A program made the position numbers and the translations under genes. 64,000 bases of DNA from Ewingella allii (GTDB taxonomy: Bacteria > Pseudomonadota > Gammaproteobacteria > Enterobacterales > Enterobacteriaceae). The notes beneath the pieces were generated by a model. It made no database searches. It saw only the letters and a list, made by a program, of their open reading frames with translations, and was not told the origin of the DNA. Positions 25,956 to 34,601 of the stretch are shown piece by piece (the stretch's first letter is position 1; each line of letters begins with the position of its first letter). The stretch lies in assembly GCF_044430645.1 (NCBI RefSeq), contig NZ_JAWUDN010000005.1, positions 124,001-188,000 of the forward strand, read 5' to 3'.

Positions 25956-27479
25956 ATGCAGGGCACCAAAATTCGTTTACTCGTTGGTGGATTGCTGCTG
26001 GCAGTTGCCGCAGGCAATGTTCAGGCTGAGGCGCTACAACCCGACCCAGCCTGGCAACAGGGTAAATTAGACAATGGTTTTACCTGGCAGATGCTGGCAA
26101 CGCCGCAACGCCCAAGCGATCGCATTGAATTACGTCTTATTGTCCGTACCGGCTCTTTAGCCGAATCAAGCCAGCAAACTGGCTTCGCGCATTTTCTTCC
26201 TCGTATCGCCTTAACGCATTCCGAAGGGTTTACCAGCGCACAATTACAGTCTTTCTGGCAACAGGCTATCAGCACCGTAAGACCTCTTCCGCCAGCCGTC
26301 TCTTCTTATGATTTCACCATGTACAACATCAGCTTGCCAAACGGCCGTGCTGATCTGCTGAAAGAAGCCCTGTCATGGTTGGCGTCAACCGCCGGTCAGT
26401 TGCCTATCACTCCAGATACTGTTAGCGACGGCGCGCGCATTTCCCCTGATCCCGTGGGCTCGATCCCGATGGATACTCAGGATGCCTGGTGGCGTTATCG
26501 CCTGAAAGGTTCAACATTATTAGGTCATGACCCAAGCCAGCCTCCGGCACATCCGGTCGATGCCAAGGCGCTGAGCCAGTTCTATCATCAGTGGTACTCC
26601 CCGGACGCCATGACGCTGTACGTGGTGGGGAATGTCGATAGCAGCCGCAATCTCAGCGAGCAGATCAACAAAACCTTCTCCAAGCTGAAAGGCACTCGCG
26701 AGACGCCGCAGACCTTGCCAACGCTTGCCAGCCTGCCACCAAAAGCCATGACGCTGATGGATGACTCCATCACGCAGGATAAGCTGTCGCTATTGTGGGA
26801 TACGCCGTGGCAGCCGATCCAAGACTCACAGGCATTGAGCACTTATTGGCGCAGCGATTTAGCGCGGGAAGCCTTGTTCTGGCATTTACAGCAGGCGTTG
26901 AAAACTTCGCCTGACGGTAAAGAGTCAAAAGCCAGCGCCGATATGCCGGTGCCTAACTTAAGCTTCGACTGCCGCGTGCAATACCAGCGCGCCCAGTGTG
27001 CAATACGCATGGACGCCGCCCAAGACAAGATGCTTGATTCGCTGAAGCACCTGTCACAAGAGCTGCTCAAAGTGCGCGATACCGGACTGTCTCAGGCCGA
27101 GTTTGATGCCTTGATTGCGCAGAAGAACGATCAGCTCAGCAAGCTGTTTGCGACTTATGCCCGCACCGACACTGACGTGCTCATGAGCCAACGCCTGCGT
27201 TCCCAGCAGAATGGCGTGGTGGATATCGCTCCAGAGCAATATCAGAAACTGCGTCAGGAGTTCCTCTCTTCCCTGACCCTGCCGGTATTGAATCAGGAGC
27301 TGAAACAGCAGCTTTCACGCGACCCGGCCTTGTTGCTGGTCCAGCCGAAAGGCGAGCCAGAGATGAGCGTCAAGCTGTTGCAGGAAACCTACGATCAAAT
27401 CATGGTTCCTGCTGTAGCCCCTGAGGCGGCACCTGCCGATGCGGCGAGTAATGCAGCGGCGGCAGTGCAGGGGCAATAA
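25956..27479 (+). CDS. yhjJ: Periplasmic M16-family (insulinase-like) protein YhjJ, probably catalytically inactive
   Basis: A 507-residue protein with signal peptide ending AAGNVQAEA and a peptidase M16 fold (LDNGFTWQML, RIELRLIVRTGSLAES, YVVGNVDSS). The zinc-binding HXXEH box of active M16 enzymes is replaced by HFLPR at residues 79-83 in GFAHFLPRIAL, so it lacks the catalytic Glu and the second His. It ends in an Ala/Pro-rich tail. A scaffold or chaperone-like role is possible, but no function is established. I chose ATG 25956 with AGGGG upstream rather than an earlier TTG. Confidence 0.88.
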   Translation: MQGTKIRLLVGGLLLAVAAGNVQAEALQPDPAWQQGKLDNGFTWQMLATPQRPSDRIELRLIVRTGSLAESSQQTGFAHFLPRIALTHSEGFTSAQLQSFWQQAISTVRPLPPAVSSYDFTMYNISLPNGRADLLKEALSWLASTAGQLPITPDTVSDGARISPDPVGSIPMDTQDAWWRYRLKGSTLLGHDPSQPPAHPVDAKALSQFYHQWYSPDAMTLYVVGNVDSSRNLSEQINKTFSKLKGTRETPQTLPTLASLPPKAMTLMDDSITQDKLSLLWDTPWQPIQDSQALSTYWRSDLAREALFWHLQQALKTSPDGKESKASADMPVPNLSFDCRVQYQRAQCAIRMDAAQDKMLDSLKHLSQELLKVRDTGLSQAEFDALIAQKNDQLSKLFATYARTDTDVLMSQRLRSQQNGVVDIAPEQYQKLRQEFLSSLTLPVLNQELKQQLSRDPALLLVQPKGEPEMSVKLLQETYDQIMVPAVAPEAAPADAASNAAAAVQGQ

Positions 27480-27495
27480 AGTTTTAGAGTTTTTA

Positions 27496-27524
27496 GCTCC
27501 TTCTCCTCTGAGAGGAGAAGGAGC
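27496..27524. repeat. 13-bp-stem palindrome between convergent yhjJ and kdgK
   Basis: GCTCCTTCTCCTC-TGA-GAGGAGAAGGAGC is a perfect 13-bp inverted repeat with no U-tract on either side. Similar CTCC..GGAG hairpins recur at 32155-32177 and 53895-53914, always between genes, so it looks like a member of a dispersed intergenic repeat family. Confidence 0.7.
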
Positions 27525-27584
27525 AAACCCACTCCCATCCTGAACTAACCCGACCTTCCCCTAAAACTTTTTACCCAGCTTTTT

Positions 27585-28511
27585 TCAAAAAGCCACATCC
27601 CTAGGAATGATCGCCCCGCGATATTGGATAACCGTGCTGGCCGTCTTGTGGCCGCGAATGGCGGCTTCTTCTGGGCTGCCGCCGTTCAGGCGGACGGCGA
27701 GATAGCCGGCGCTGAAGGAGTCTCCGGCAGCGGTGGTGTCGATGACTTTCTCTTTCGGCAGCTTCACCGCAGGCACGTCATACAGCTTGCCGTCAGAGGC
27801 GGAGACGATGCAGCTCTCTGCGCCGCGCTTGATCACCACTTCGCTGACGCCGAGCGCGTGAGTGCGGGCGATAACTTCGTCATACGGCTTCGCGCCCCAC
27901 AGCATGTCTTCGTCATCCAGCGTCAGGAAGGCGATGTCGGTGCAAGAGAGCATCGCGTTATAAGCTGACTGGGTTTGCTCTTTGCTGGCCCACAGGCGTG
28001 GGCGGTAATTGTTGTCGAAAATGACTTTGCCGCCGCGTGAGCGGCAAGCCTGCAATAAAGTCATCAGTCGCTCGCGGCTTTTATCGTTAAGAATAGCGAG
28101 GCTGATGCCGCTGAGGTAAATGTAATCAAATTCAGCCAGTTGCTGACAGATCTCGGCGGACTTCGGGCTGTCGAGCCAGTAACGCGCGGCGGCGTCATTA
28201 CGCCAGTAATAGAAGGTACGCTCGCCCGTTTCATCAGTTTCAATCACATATAAACCCGGTAGTTTGTTATCGAGACGCTGGGTCAAATCAGTTTTCACCC
28301 CTTCCTGCTGCCATGCTGACAGCATCTCATTGCTGAAACTGTCCGTGCCCAATGCCGTGACGTACTGCACTTCCAGCGCGTCTGCGGGAACCTGGCGGGC
28401 GATATAAACCGAGGTGTTGAGCGTGTCGCCGCCAAAGCCGCGATGCAGGGAGGAGCCTTTCTGAGACAGTTCAATCATGCACTCGCCGATAACGGCAATT
28501 TTTCTGGTCAT
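27585..28511 (-). CDS. kdgK: 2-dehydro-3-deoxygluconokinase KdgK
   Basis: A 308-residue PfkB/ribokinase-family sugar kinase that phosphorylates KDG to KDPG, the entry of hexuronates and pectin products into the Entner-Doudoroff route. Start MTRKIAVIGECMIELS, substrate-side GGDTLNTSVYIAR, and the ATP-site DTTAAGDSFSAG with catalytic Asp264 are visible. Length matches E. coli KdgK. Monocistronic, flanked by convergent yhjJ and the tautomerase gene, with a candidate KdgR box upstream. Confidence 0.95.
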   Translation of the reverse strand: MTRKIAVIGECMIELSQKGSSLHRGFGGDTLNTSVYIARQVPADALEVQYVTALGTDSFSNEMLSAWQQEGVKTDLTQRLDNKLPGLYVIETDETGERTFYYWRNDAAARYWLDSPKSAEICQQLAEFDYIYLSGISLAILNDKSRERLMTLLQACRSRGGKVIFDNNYRPRLWASKEQTQSAYNAMLSCTDIAFLTLDDEDMLWGAKPYDEVIARTHALGVSEVVIKRGAESCIVSASDGKLYDVPAVKLPKEKVIDTTAAGDSFSAGYLAVRLNGGSPEEAAIRGHKTASTVIQYRGAIIPRDVAF

Positions 28512-28616
28512 TGAAACGGGCCTTGTCTTAAGAGATGGAAGCGACTGTTTGGCGCAATCAAGTTGGCGAAATCATGCACGTAGTCTCTTCGCTGACGAGG
28601 GGGCAGTCAATACTAT

Positions 28617-28631
28617 TAAAACGCAGTTTTA
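28617..28631. promoter_or_regulatory. Candidate KdgR operator upstream of kdgK
   Basis: TAAAAC-GCA-GTTTTA is a perfect 6-bp inverted repeat 106 bp before kdgK. It follows the AAAC-N3-GTTT architecture of KdgR sites that control kdgK and pectin catabolism genes in enterobacteria. The outer G/C positions of the usual site (GAAAC...GTTTC) are A/T here, so the match is imperfect. Confidence 0.45.
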
Positions 28632-28671
28632 CTTTTTTTCGAGGCGTCTCGAAGAAGTGAAAAATAGCCAT

Positions 28672-28700
28672 ATAAAAAGCGAAAGCCGGAGAGCTTTCGC
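28672..28700 (-). terminator. Terminator of the tautomerase gene
   Basis: Read on the minus strand, GCGAAAGC-TCTCCG-GCTTTCGC is followed by TTTTTATATGG. It lies 28 bp past the tautomerase stop. Confidence 0.88.
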
Positions 28701-28727
28701 CGTTATCTTGGTCACGAAGGGTGGCGC

Positions 28728-28931
28728 TTATTTAGCTGCGTTACGACGCTCGGTCACGCTCTGCCCGCCAATGCCCCAGTTGTCAGTGTCGATCTCGTCG
28801 ATGATGACCGTGGTGGTGGCTGGGTTTTTATCGAGGGTATCCACCAATAGTTGGGTAACGCCTTCAATTAGCGCCTTTTTTTGCTCAGCGGTGGCACCGT
28901 CGCGGGTAATTTTAATATTCACGTAAGGCAT
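28728..28931 (-). CDS. 4-oxalocrotonate tautomerase family protein
   Basis: A 67-residue small tautomerase. The second residue is Pro (MPYVNIKIT), which becomes the catalytic Pro1 after Met removal. The rest follows the 4-OT pattern (EQKKALIEGVTQLLVDTLDKNPATTTVIIDEI, then NWGIGGQSV). I chose ATG 28931 because GGAG lies 6 bp upstream; four extra codons would bury the Pro. Substrate unknown. It stands alone between kdgK and pdeH, a place with no such gene in E. coli. Confidence 0.88.
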   Translation of the reverse strand: MPYVNIKITRDGATAEQKKALIEGVTQLLVDTLDKNPATTTVIIDEIDTDNWGIGGQSVTERRNAAK

Positions 28932-29048
28932 GGCTTTCTCCATATTTATAAGCGTTGTTAAGTCATCAATGTAGAGCCTGAGAGGGGAGACGTCTAGCCT
29001 GATAGCGGGCTATTTTGTGCTGCTGCGCGTAGTACCGGGCAAGGTGAT

Positions 29049-29075
29049 TAAAGTTTCCTCCGGCGACGCCGATAG
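29049..29075 (+). promoter_or_regulatory. FliA (sigma 28) flagellar class 3 promoter of pdeH
   Basis: The -35 element TAAAGTTT (29049-29056), an 11-bp spacer and the -10 element GCCGATAG (29068-29075) match the sigma 28 consensus TAAAGTTT-N11-GCCGATAA at 15 of 16 positions. It faces pdeH, which is a FliA-dependent gene in E. coli. Transcription would start near 29082. Confidence 0.9.
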
Positions 29076-29199
29076 TTATCACTACGAAGTGGAAGCAGGG
29101 GGGCGGGCTGTCCGTAGAGCCACGCAAAGCATGTTGCCGCATGTGACCTGATTGGATGATTTTTATTTCTGGCAACAGAAAGTATGGCGGCATAAAAAT

Positions 29200-29976
29200 A
29201 TGATAACGAAGATGATGTTAGGTCTGATGATGCCAACATTTTCTGTCATCGAACGCGTCAGGGCACAGTCCTACTGGCGCCAGTGTCAGAGGGTGTATCG
29301 CTTTCAGCCCATTTACCGCACGTCTGGAAAGTTACTGGGTATTGAATTACTTACCGGGATTTTCCATCCGTCGGCACCACAGAAATTTGTCTCGCCAGAA
29401 GAGTACTTTGTCGCCGTTGCGATAGGCAAACGTGTACAAATCGTTCAAGAACAACTCGATTTATTGCAGCAATGGCAGCAACTGTTTGTCGAGCACGGCC
29501 TGCTTGCTTCCATTAACGTTGATGGGCAAGTGCTGGAGGCTTTGCAGTCCGATAGCGCCCTGAAACGGCAGATCAATACCATGCCCTACGTGCGCTTCGA
29601 GTTAGTCGAAAGCGCTGAACACGCGCTGAGCATCCCACTTTCCAAAATTGAGCAGTCTGACCGGCTATGGCTCGACGATTTCGGTCAGGGCATCGCCAAC
29701 TTCTCTTCCTTTACCACCTGGCATTACGAGTACATCAAAATCGCGCGCGACCTGTTTATTCTGCTGCGCCAGAGTGAAGAGGGGTCGAGGCTATTTTTCA
29801 CCCTTGTCACGCTGATGAATCGCTACAGTAAAGGGGTGATTATCGAAGGTGTCGAGACGGCGCAAGAGTGGGCGATGGTGCGTGAATCTGATGCGCTGGC
29901 GGCTCAGGGATACTACTTATCGCGGCCGAAAACCTTCGATCAACTCGATAAACTGCCTATACATTTCCCAGAATAA
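29200..29976 (+). CDS. pdeH: Cyclic-di-GMP phosphodiesterase PdeH (YhjH), stand-alone EAL
   Basis: A 258-residue cytosolic EAL-domain enzyme without sensor or membrane parts, the main c-di-GMP-degrading enzyme that keeps YcgR free during swimming in E. coli. Motifs: ELL at 49-51 (EAL position), SINVDG, FELVES, LWLDDFGQG, YIKIARDLF, IIEGVET and AQGYYLSRP; the metal and base residues look intact. Close to E. coli YhjH along its length. ATG 29200 is the better start, although an upstream TTG at 29152 keeps the frame open. Preceded by a FliA promoter. Confidence 0.93.
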   Translation: MITKMMLGLMMPTFSVIERVRAQSYWRQCQRVYRFQPIYRTSGKLLGIELLTGIFHPSAPQKFVSPEEYFVAVAIGKRVQIVQEQLDLLQQWQQLFVEHGLLASINVDGQVLEALQSDSALKRQINTMPYVRFELVESAEHALSIPLSKIEQSDRLWLDDFGQGIANFSSFTTWHYEYIKIARDLFILLRQSEEGSRLFFTLVTLMNRYSKGVIIEGVETAQEWAMVRESDALAAQGYYLSRPKTFDQLDKLPIHFPE

Positions 29977-30082
29977 TCACGTTCTGTCACGTTTTTCCCT
30001 CCCGTGCCGATTATGCAAGCTGCGGCAAACTCAACTATGGTTAGGTCTATGAATCAGTTAACTCTCTGATAGGAATAGACTA

Positions 30083-32146
30083 ATGACGCGCACAGGTAAA
30101 GTGGTTAGCTGGGTGGTGGGGATTATCGTTATTTTGTTGATTGCCATCGTGATTTTCATCTCGCTGTTTGACTGGAATCGCCTGAAACCCACCATCAATC
30201 AGAAGGTCTCTGCCGAATTAAACCGCAGCTTTGCGATACGCGGAAACCTCGGCGTAGACTGGTCGCGTCAGAAAGATGAAGCTGGTTGGCGGGCCTGGGT
30301 GCCCTGGCCGCACGTGCATGCCGAAGATATTGTCTTAGGAAATCCTGAAGACGTGCCGGGCGCCACCAAAGATGCACAAATGGTCACGCTGGCCCGCGTA
30401 GACGCCAGTCTGGCGCCGCTGGCCCTGCTGCATAAAGAAGTGCTTATCCCGCGTATTTGGCTCAAACAGCCGAATGCTTCGCTGATCCGCCTCGCCAACG
30501 GTAAAAATAACTGGACGTTTAATCTGGCGAACAGCGACACCAAAGATAAAGACCAGCCCGCCTCGCCGTGGTCCTTCACCCTTAATGACATCGTGTTTGA
30601 CCGTGGGCAGATTGATTACAAAGACGCGCCGCTCAAGGCGGATTTCCGCGCGGTGATTGATCCCTTAGGCAAACCGCTGCCTTTCACCGAAGTGGTCGGC
30701 GAGAAGGGCGACAAGAAGACGGCGGATAAAGGCAAAACGCCAGATTACGTTTTCGGCTGGAAAGTGGATGGTAAGTACAACGGCGAGCCATTGTCGGGTA
30801 GCGGCAAAATCGGCGGCATGCTGGCGCTGAAAGACCCAGACTCCCGCTTCCCACTGCAGGCTGACGTGCGTTCGGGCAATACCCGCGTTGCCGTCGCCGG
30901 GACCCTGACCGACCCGATGAACCTTGGCGCTCTGGATTTGCGCCTTAAATTCTCCGGCCAGACGCTATCCGACCTCTACGGCCTGACGGGCGTGCTCTTG
31001 CCGCAGACTCCGTCCTATTCCACCGACGGCCACTTAACCGCGACGCTGCACGACAAAGATGGCGCGGTTTATCGCTATCAGAACTTCAACGGCCAAATTG
31101 GTGACAGTGATATTCACGGCTCGCTGACCTATCGCGCCAGCAAGCCTCGCCCAAGCCTAAGCGGCAGTGTGGAATCCAAGCAGCTACGCTTTGCCGACCT
31201 CGCGCCGCTGATTGGTGCTGATTCCAACAAAGACAAGGCCAAGCGTGGCGAAACCACCCGCCAGCCTTCAGACAAAGTGCTGCCGGTGGAGAAATTTGAC
31301 ACCAAGAGTTGGGACGTGATGGATGCTGACGTGAAGTTCAGCGCCAAACGCATTGAACACGGTAAGTCGCTGCCGCTGAGCGACCTGAGCACCCATCTTA
31401 AACTCAACAACGGCGTTATCCTGATGGATCCGCTGCGCTTTGGCGTGGCGGGCGGCAATCTCAACTCCACCGTGCGACTGGAGGGGGACAAGTCGCCAAT
31501 GCGCGGCCGAGTGGATATGCATGCGCGCGGCTTGAAGCTGAAACAGCTGCTGCCGAACGTCCAGTCGATGGAGCGCAGTCTGGGTGATTTGAATGGTGAT
31601 GCTACTTTGTCGGGCACCGGCAACTCGGTGGCGGCTCTGCTGGTTAGCAGTAATGGCGACATGAAACTGCTGATCAATGACGGGGTCATAAGCCGCAGCC
31701 TGATGGAGATCGTCGGCCTGAACGTCGGTAACTACGTAGTGGGTAAAATCTTCGGCGATGACGAAGTGGCTATCAACTGCGCGGCGGCCAATGTGAACAT
31801 CAAAAATGGTTTGGTTTCGCCACGGTTGTTCGTCTTCGACACGGAAAATGCGGTGATCAACATTACCGGCACAACCAACATGGCAACCGAGCGTCTCGAT
31901 TTAACCATCGATCCTGAGAGTAAGGGAGTTCGCGTGCTGACCCTGCGCTCGCCGCTCTATGTGCGTGGCACCTATAAAAATCCAGACGCCGGCGTGAAGC
32001 CTGGTCCTCTGATTGCTCGCGGTGCCGCCGCCGTGGCTCTCGGCGCGGTCGTCGCCCCAGCCGCTGCCCTGCTGGCACTGATTTCCCCAAGTGATAATGA
32101 GCAAAACCAGTGCGGCCCAATCTTACAGAAGATGAAAGAGAAGTAG
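30083..32146 (+). CDS. yhjG: AsmA-family inner-membrane protein YhjG
   Basis: A 687-residue AsmA-like protein with one N-terminal anchor (VVSWVVGIIVILLIAIVIFI) and a long periplasmic beta-rich body. The AsmA features are FDWNRLKPTINQKVSAELNRSFAI near the start and the C-terminal LTIDPESKGVRVLTLRSPLYVRGTYKNP block. AsmA-clan proteins are thought to bridge phospholipid movement between membranes; YhjG itself has no assigned substrate. AGGAAT precedes the ATG. Convergent with cdh across a perfect hairpin. Confidence 0.9.
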   Translation: MTRTGKVVSWVVGIIVILLIAIVIFISLFDWNRLKPTINQKVSAELNRSFAIRGNLGVDWSRQKDEAGWRAWVPWPHVHAEDIVLGNPEDVPGATKDAQMVTLARVDASLAPLALLHKEVLIPRIWLKQPNASLIRLANGKNNWTFNLANSDTKDKDQPASPWSFTLNDIVFDRGQIDYKDAPLKADFRAVIDPLGKPLPFTEVVGEKGDKKTADKGKTPDYVFGWKVDGKYNGEPLSGSGKIGGMLALKDPDSRFPLQADVRSGNTRVAVAGTLTDPMNLGALDLRLKFSGQTLSDLYGLTGVLLPQTPSYSTDGHLTATLHDKDGAVYRYQNFNGQIGDSDIHGSLTYRASKPRPSLSGSVESKQLRFADLAPLIGADSNKDKAKRGETTRQPSDKVLPVEKFDTKSWDVMDADVKFSAKRIEHGKSLPLSDLSTHLKLNNGVILMDPLRFGVAGGNLNSTVRLEGDKSPMRGRVDMHARGLKLKQLLPNVQSMERSLGDLNGDATLSGTGNSVAALLVSSNGDMKLLINDGVISRSLMEIVGLNVGNYVVGKIFGDDEVAINCAAANVNIKNGLVSPRLFVFDTENAVINITGTTNMATERLDLTIDPESKGVRVLTLRSPLYVRGTYKNPDAGVKPGPLIARGAAAVALGAVVAPAAALLALISPSDNEQNQCGPILQKMKEK

Positions 32147-32154
32147 CAGCAATC

Positions 32155-32177
32155 CTCCCCCTCGTGCAGAGGGGGAG
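32155..32177. repeat. 9-bp-stem palindrome between yhjG and cdh
   Basis: CTCCCCCTC-GTGCA-GAGGGGGAG is a perfect inverted repeat filling most of the 37-bp gap between convergent genes. No T-run follows on either strand. It is related in form to the hairpins at 27496-27524 and 53895-53914. Confidence 0.7.
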
Positions 32178-32183
32178 AAAAGA

Positions 32184-32957
32184 TCAAGACTTCGGCACCG
32201 GATTCAGGACTGCGCAATCGTGGTCCTGAATCTCTTCGGTCGAGGCGTTGTTCATTTTGAGCAGATTACGCTGGTTGGCCAGCAGCAGGAAATCCCCGCC
32301 AGACAGGCTCACCATCGCCATACCGAAATGCCCCATCTTCTCGCGCGCTTCCGGAACACCCTCGGCCAGCAGGCGGAAAGCTCCTTTTTGATTCAACTCG
32401 GCAGGCGCGACTTTGCGCACTAAGTAGGTGTGGCCAATCAGCTGATCCGGCAGCTCTTGCCAGCGATAGCCTATCTGCCCGGCGTCTTTCACCAGCGTAT
32501 TTTTCACTTCTGGCAGCAGGCAGGAGATATGGATATGCAGCTGGTTTTGGGTGCGTCCGTACTGTGAGTTAATCGCCAGTGAGACATTGCTGTCATCAAT
32601 AGGTTTGCCGTATTTATCCGCCATATAGTGCCGCGCTTCCCACGCCTGGCTGAAGTAGTTCGGCGTGGCGTCTTCCAGCAGCGCCGGACTTTCCATGCCG
32701 GTGACTTTAGCCGTCGGCATCAGCAGGAATTGCAGCGGGCCGTTTCTATCCTTCATCACCACAAAGCCTTGCTTTTCATCGACCTGAGAGCAGGGAGCGG
32801 GCTGCCCGTTGGCGCGCTGGTTGGGCACACACTTCTGGCTAATGATGTTCCACAGGGCATTTGGGTTGGATTTATTGGGCAGGAATAACCATAAACCGGC
32901 GGCGATAATGACGGCCAAAATCACCAGCGGAATGAGGGAACGGCGAGTCAAACGCAT
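32184..32957 (-). CDS. cdh: CDP-diacylglycerol pyrophosphatase Cdh
   Basis: A 257-residue inner-membrane-anchored hydrolase that splits CDP-diacylglycerol to phosphatidate and CMP. One N-terminal helix (LIPLVILAVIIAAGLWLFL) is followed by the HIT-related core: NGPLQFLLMPTAKVTG, VSLAINSQYGRTQNQLHIHIS with the His triad-like HIH, and TEEIQDHDCAVLN at the C-terminus. Sequence follows E. coli Cdh closely. I chose ATG 32957 (MRLTRRSLIP); an upstream in-frame start at 33008 would cut into the terminator of the preceding gene. In E. coli cdh lies elsewhere. Confidence 0.94.
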   Translation of the reverse strand: MRLTRRSLIPLVILAVIIAAGLWLFLPNKSNPNALWNIISQKCVPNQRANGQPAPCSQVDEKQGFVVMKDRNGPLQFLLMPTAKVTGMESPALLEDATPNYFSQAWEARHYMADKYGKPIDDSNVSLAINSQYGRTQNQLHIHISCLLPEVKNTLVKDAGQIGYRWQELPDQLIGHTYLVRKVAPAELNQKGAFRLLAEGVPEAREKMGHFGMAMVSLSGGDFLLLANQRNLLKMNNASTEEIQDHDCAVLNPVPKS

Positions 32958-32979
32958 GAGGGATAAGTCCTTAGAAAAT

Positions 32980-33001
32980 CCCCGCACCGAGTGATGCGGG
33001 G
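32980..33001 (-). terminator. Hairpin between yhjE and cdh
   Basis: CCCCGCA/TGCGGGG with an 8-nt loop; on the minus strand it is followed by ATTTTCT. It lies 8 bp after the yhjE stop and probably limits read-through into cdh. Confidence 0.7.
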
Positions 33002-33008
33002 GAATCAA

Positions 33009-34331
33009 TCAGAGTGACTGGTCGCGAGTCTCTTTCGACAGCAGCAGCGCGATCAGGGTGATCAGCGCCATGGAAGCCAAATAGACGCCGACATAGAACA
33101 GGCCGTAGCGGGTTGCCAGCCAGGTCGCGATGTAAGGCGCAACCGATGCACCAAGAATCGATGCCACATTATAAGAGAATGACGCGCCGGTATAGCGAAC
33201 TTCGGTCGGGAAGAGTTCTGGCAGCAGGGCGCCCATCGGGCCGAAGGTCAGCCCCATCACCACAAAGCCGCACAGCAGGAAAATCATTACCAGCGTCTGT
33301 GAACCCGAACCCAGCAGGGAAGGGAACAGCAGGGCAAAGACAATCATCAGCAGAGTAATGCAAATCATGGTTCTGCGACGGCCAAAGGAGTCCGCCAGCT
33401 GGCCGGCAATCGGCACCATCACGCCAAAACCAACTACGCCAATCATCAGCATCAGCAGGAAGTCATTACGAGTAATGCCCAAGCCCAGCGGCTTCGGCTG
33501 CGTGCCGTAACTCAATGAATAGACAGTCATAATGTAAAACAGGGTGTAAGTCGCCACCATGATGAACATGCCCAGTACGGTGGCTTTCAGGTGCTTGCTA
33601 AACAGGGTGCCGATAGGGATGCGAACCTGTTTTCCGGCCTTAGCAATTTTAGCGAACACCGGCGTTTCATGCAGAGAAACGCGCACGTAGAGGCCAATCA
33701 GTACCAGCACGGCGGAGAGCAGGAAAGGCACGCGCCAGCCCCAGTCGATAAATTGTTCTTCAGTCAGCAACCAGGACAGCAGCAGGAACATGCCGTTAGC
33801 GAAGAAGAAGCCAATCGGCGCACCAAGCTGCGGGAAGGAGCCGTAAAGCGCGCGCTTCTTGGCGGGCGCATTCTCCGTCGCCAGCAGCGCCGCGCCGCCC
33901 CACTCACCGCCCAAGCCCAGGCCCTGACCAAAACGCGCCAGTGCCAGCAGCAGAGGGGCGAAAACGCCAATGCTGGCGTAGGTTGGCAGCAGGCCAATCA
34001 CCACGGTTGAAATCCCCATGGTGAGGAGCGAGGCAACCAGCGTGGCTTTACGGCCAACGCGGTCGCCGAAGTGGCCGAACAGCGCCGAGCCAATTGGGCG
34101 GGCGATAAAGGCAATGGCGAAGGTCGCCAGAGACTGTAGTGTTGCCGCCGTTGGGTCACCCTGCGGGAAGAAGATGTGCGGGAAAACGATCACCGCTGCC
34201 GTGGCGTAGATATAGAAGTCGAAAAATTCGATGGCCGTGCCGATCAGCGACGCAACGATGACTTTGCCGCGGGAGTTTTGGCTGACCAGGTGGGCGTCAG
34301 CTGCTAATTCTGGTGTGACTGAGGCTTGCAT
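33009..34331 (-). CDS. yhjE: MFS transporter YhjE (metabolite:H+ symporter family)
   Basis: A 440-residue, 12-helix MFS protein of the MHS subfamily. The loop motifs GHFGDRVGRKATLVASL and GQLADSFGRRRTM, and the ELFPTEVRYTGASFSYNVASILG segment, are near identical to E. coli YhjE. Substrate unproven; MHS relatives carry organic acids or osmolytes with protons. It lies in the same position relative to yhjG and yhjD as in E. coli, except that cdh is interposed. Confidence 0.94.
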   Translation of the reverse strand: MQASVTPELAADAHLVSQNSRGKVIVASLIGTAIEFFDFYIYATAAVIVFPHIFFPQGDPTAATLQSLATFAIAFIARPIGSALFGHFGDRVGRKATLVASLLTMGISTVVIGLLPTYASIGVFAPLLLALARFGQGLGLGGEWGGAALLATENAPAKKRALYGSFPQLGAPIGFFFANGMFLLLSWLLTEEQFIDWGWRVPFLLSAVLVLIGLYVRVSLHETPVFAKIAKAGKQVRIPIGTLFSKHLKATVLGMFIMVATYTLFYIMTVYSLSYGTQPKPLGLGITRNDFLLMLMIGVVGFGVMVPIAGQLADSFGRRRTMICITLLMIVFALLFPSLLGSGSQTLVMIFLLCGFVVMGLTFGPMGALLPELFPTEVRYTGASFSYNVASILGASVAPYIATWLATRYGLFYVGVYLASMALITLIALLLSKETRDQSL

Positions 34332-34551
34332 AAGCGATGATTCTTATTGTGATTGAAAGGATGGATGTTATGTAAAGAAATGTTTGCTAAAGGCATATTA
34401 AGCAGGGAATGTGACGTTTTCAACGCCAGAGGGCGGAGGGAGAAAGGCGCAATTGCACCAAATGGGGGAATGTTTTCCATCTGAAGTGATATCAGGTTTA
34501 TCTGTTCAATAAATGGATAAAGGTTAGAACAACTCACTGGTAAATGGCCAA

Positions 34552-34582
34552 ATAAAATGCCAGACAACGAATATTGTCTGGC
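34552..34582 (-). terminator. Terminator of yhjD
   Basis: GCCAGACAA-CGAATA-TTGTCTGGC is a perfect 9-bp stem; read on the minus strand it is followed by ATTTTATTTG. It sits 20 bp past the yhjD stop. Confidence 0.88.
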
Positions 34583-34601
34583 ACGATATAAATCAGGGCA
34601 C

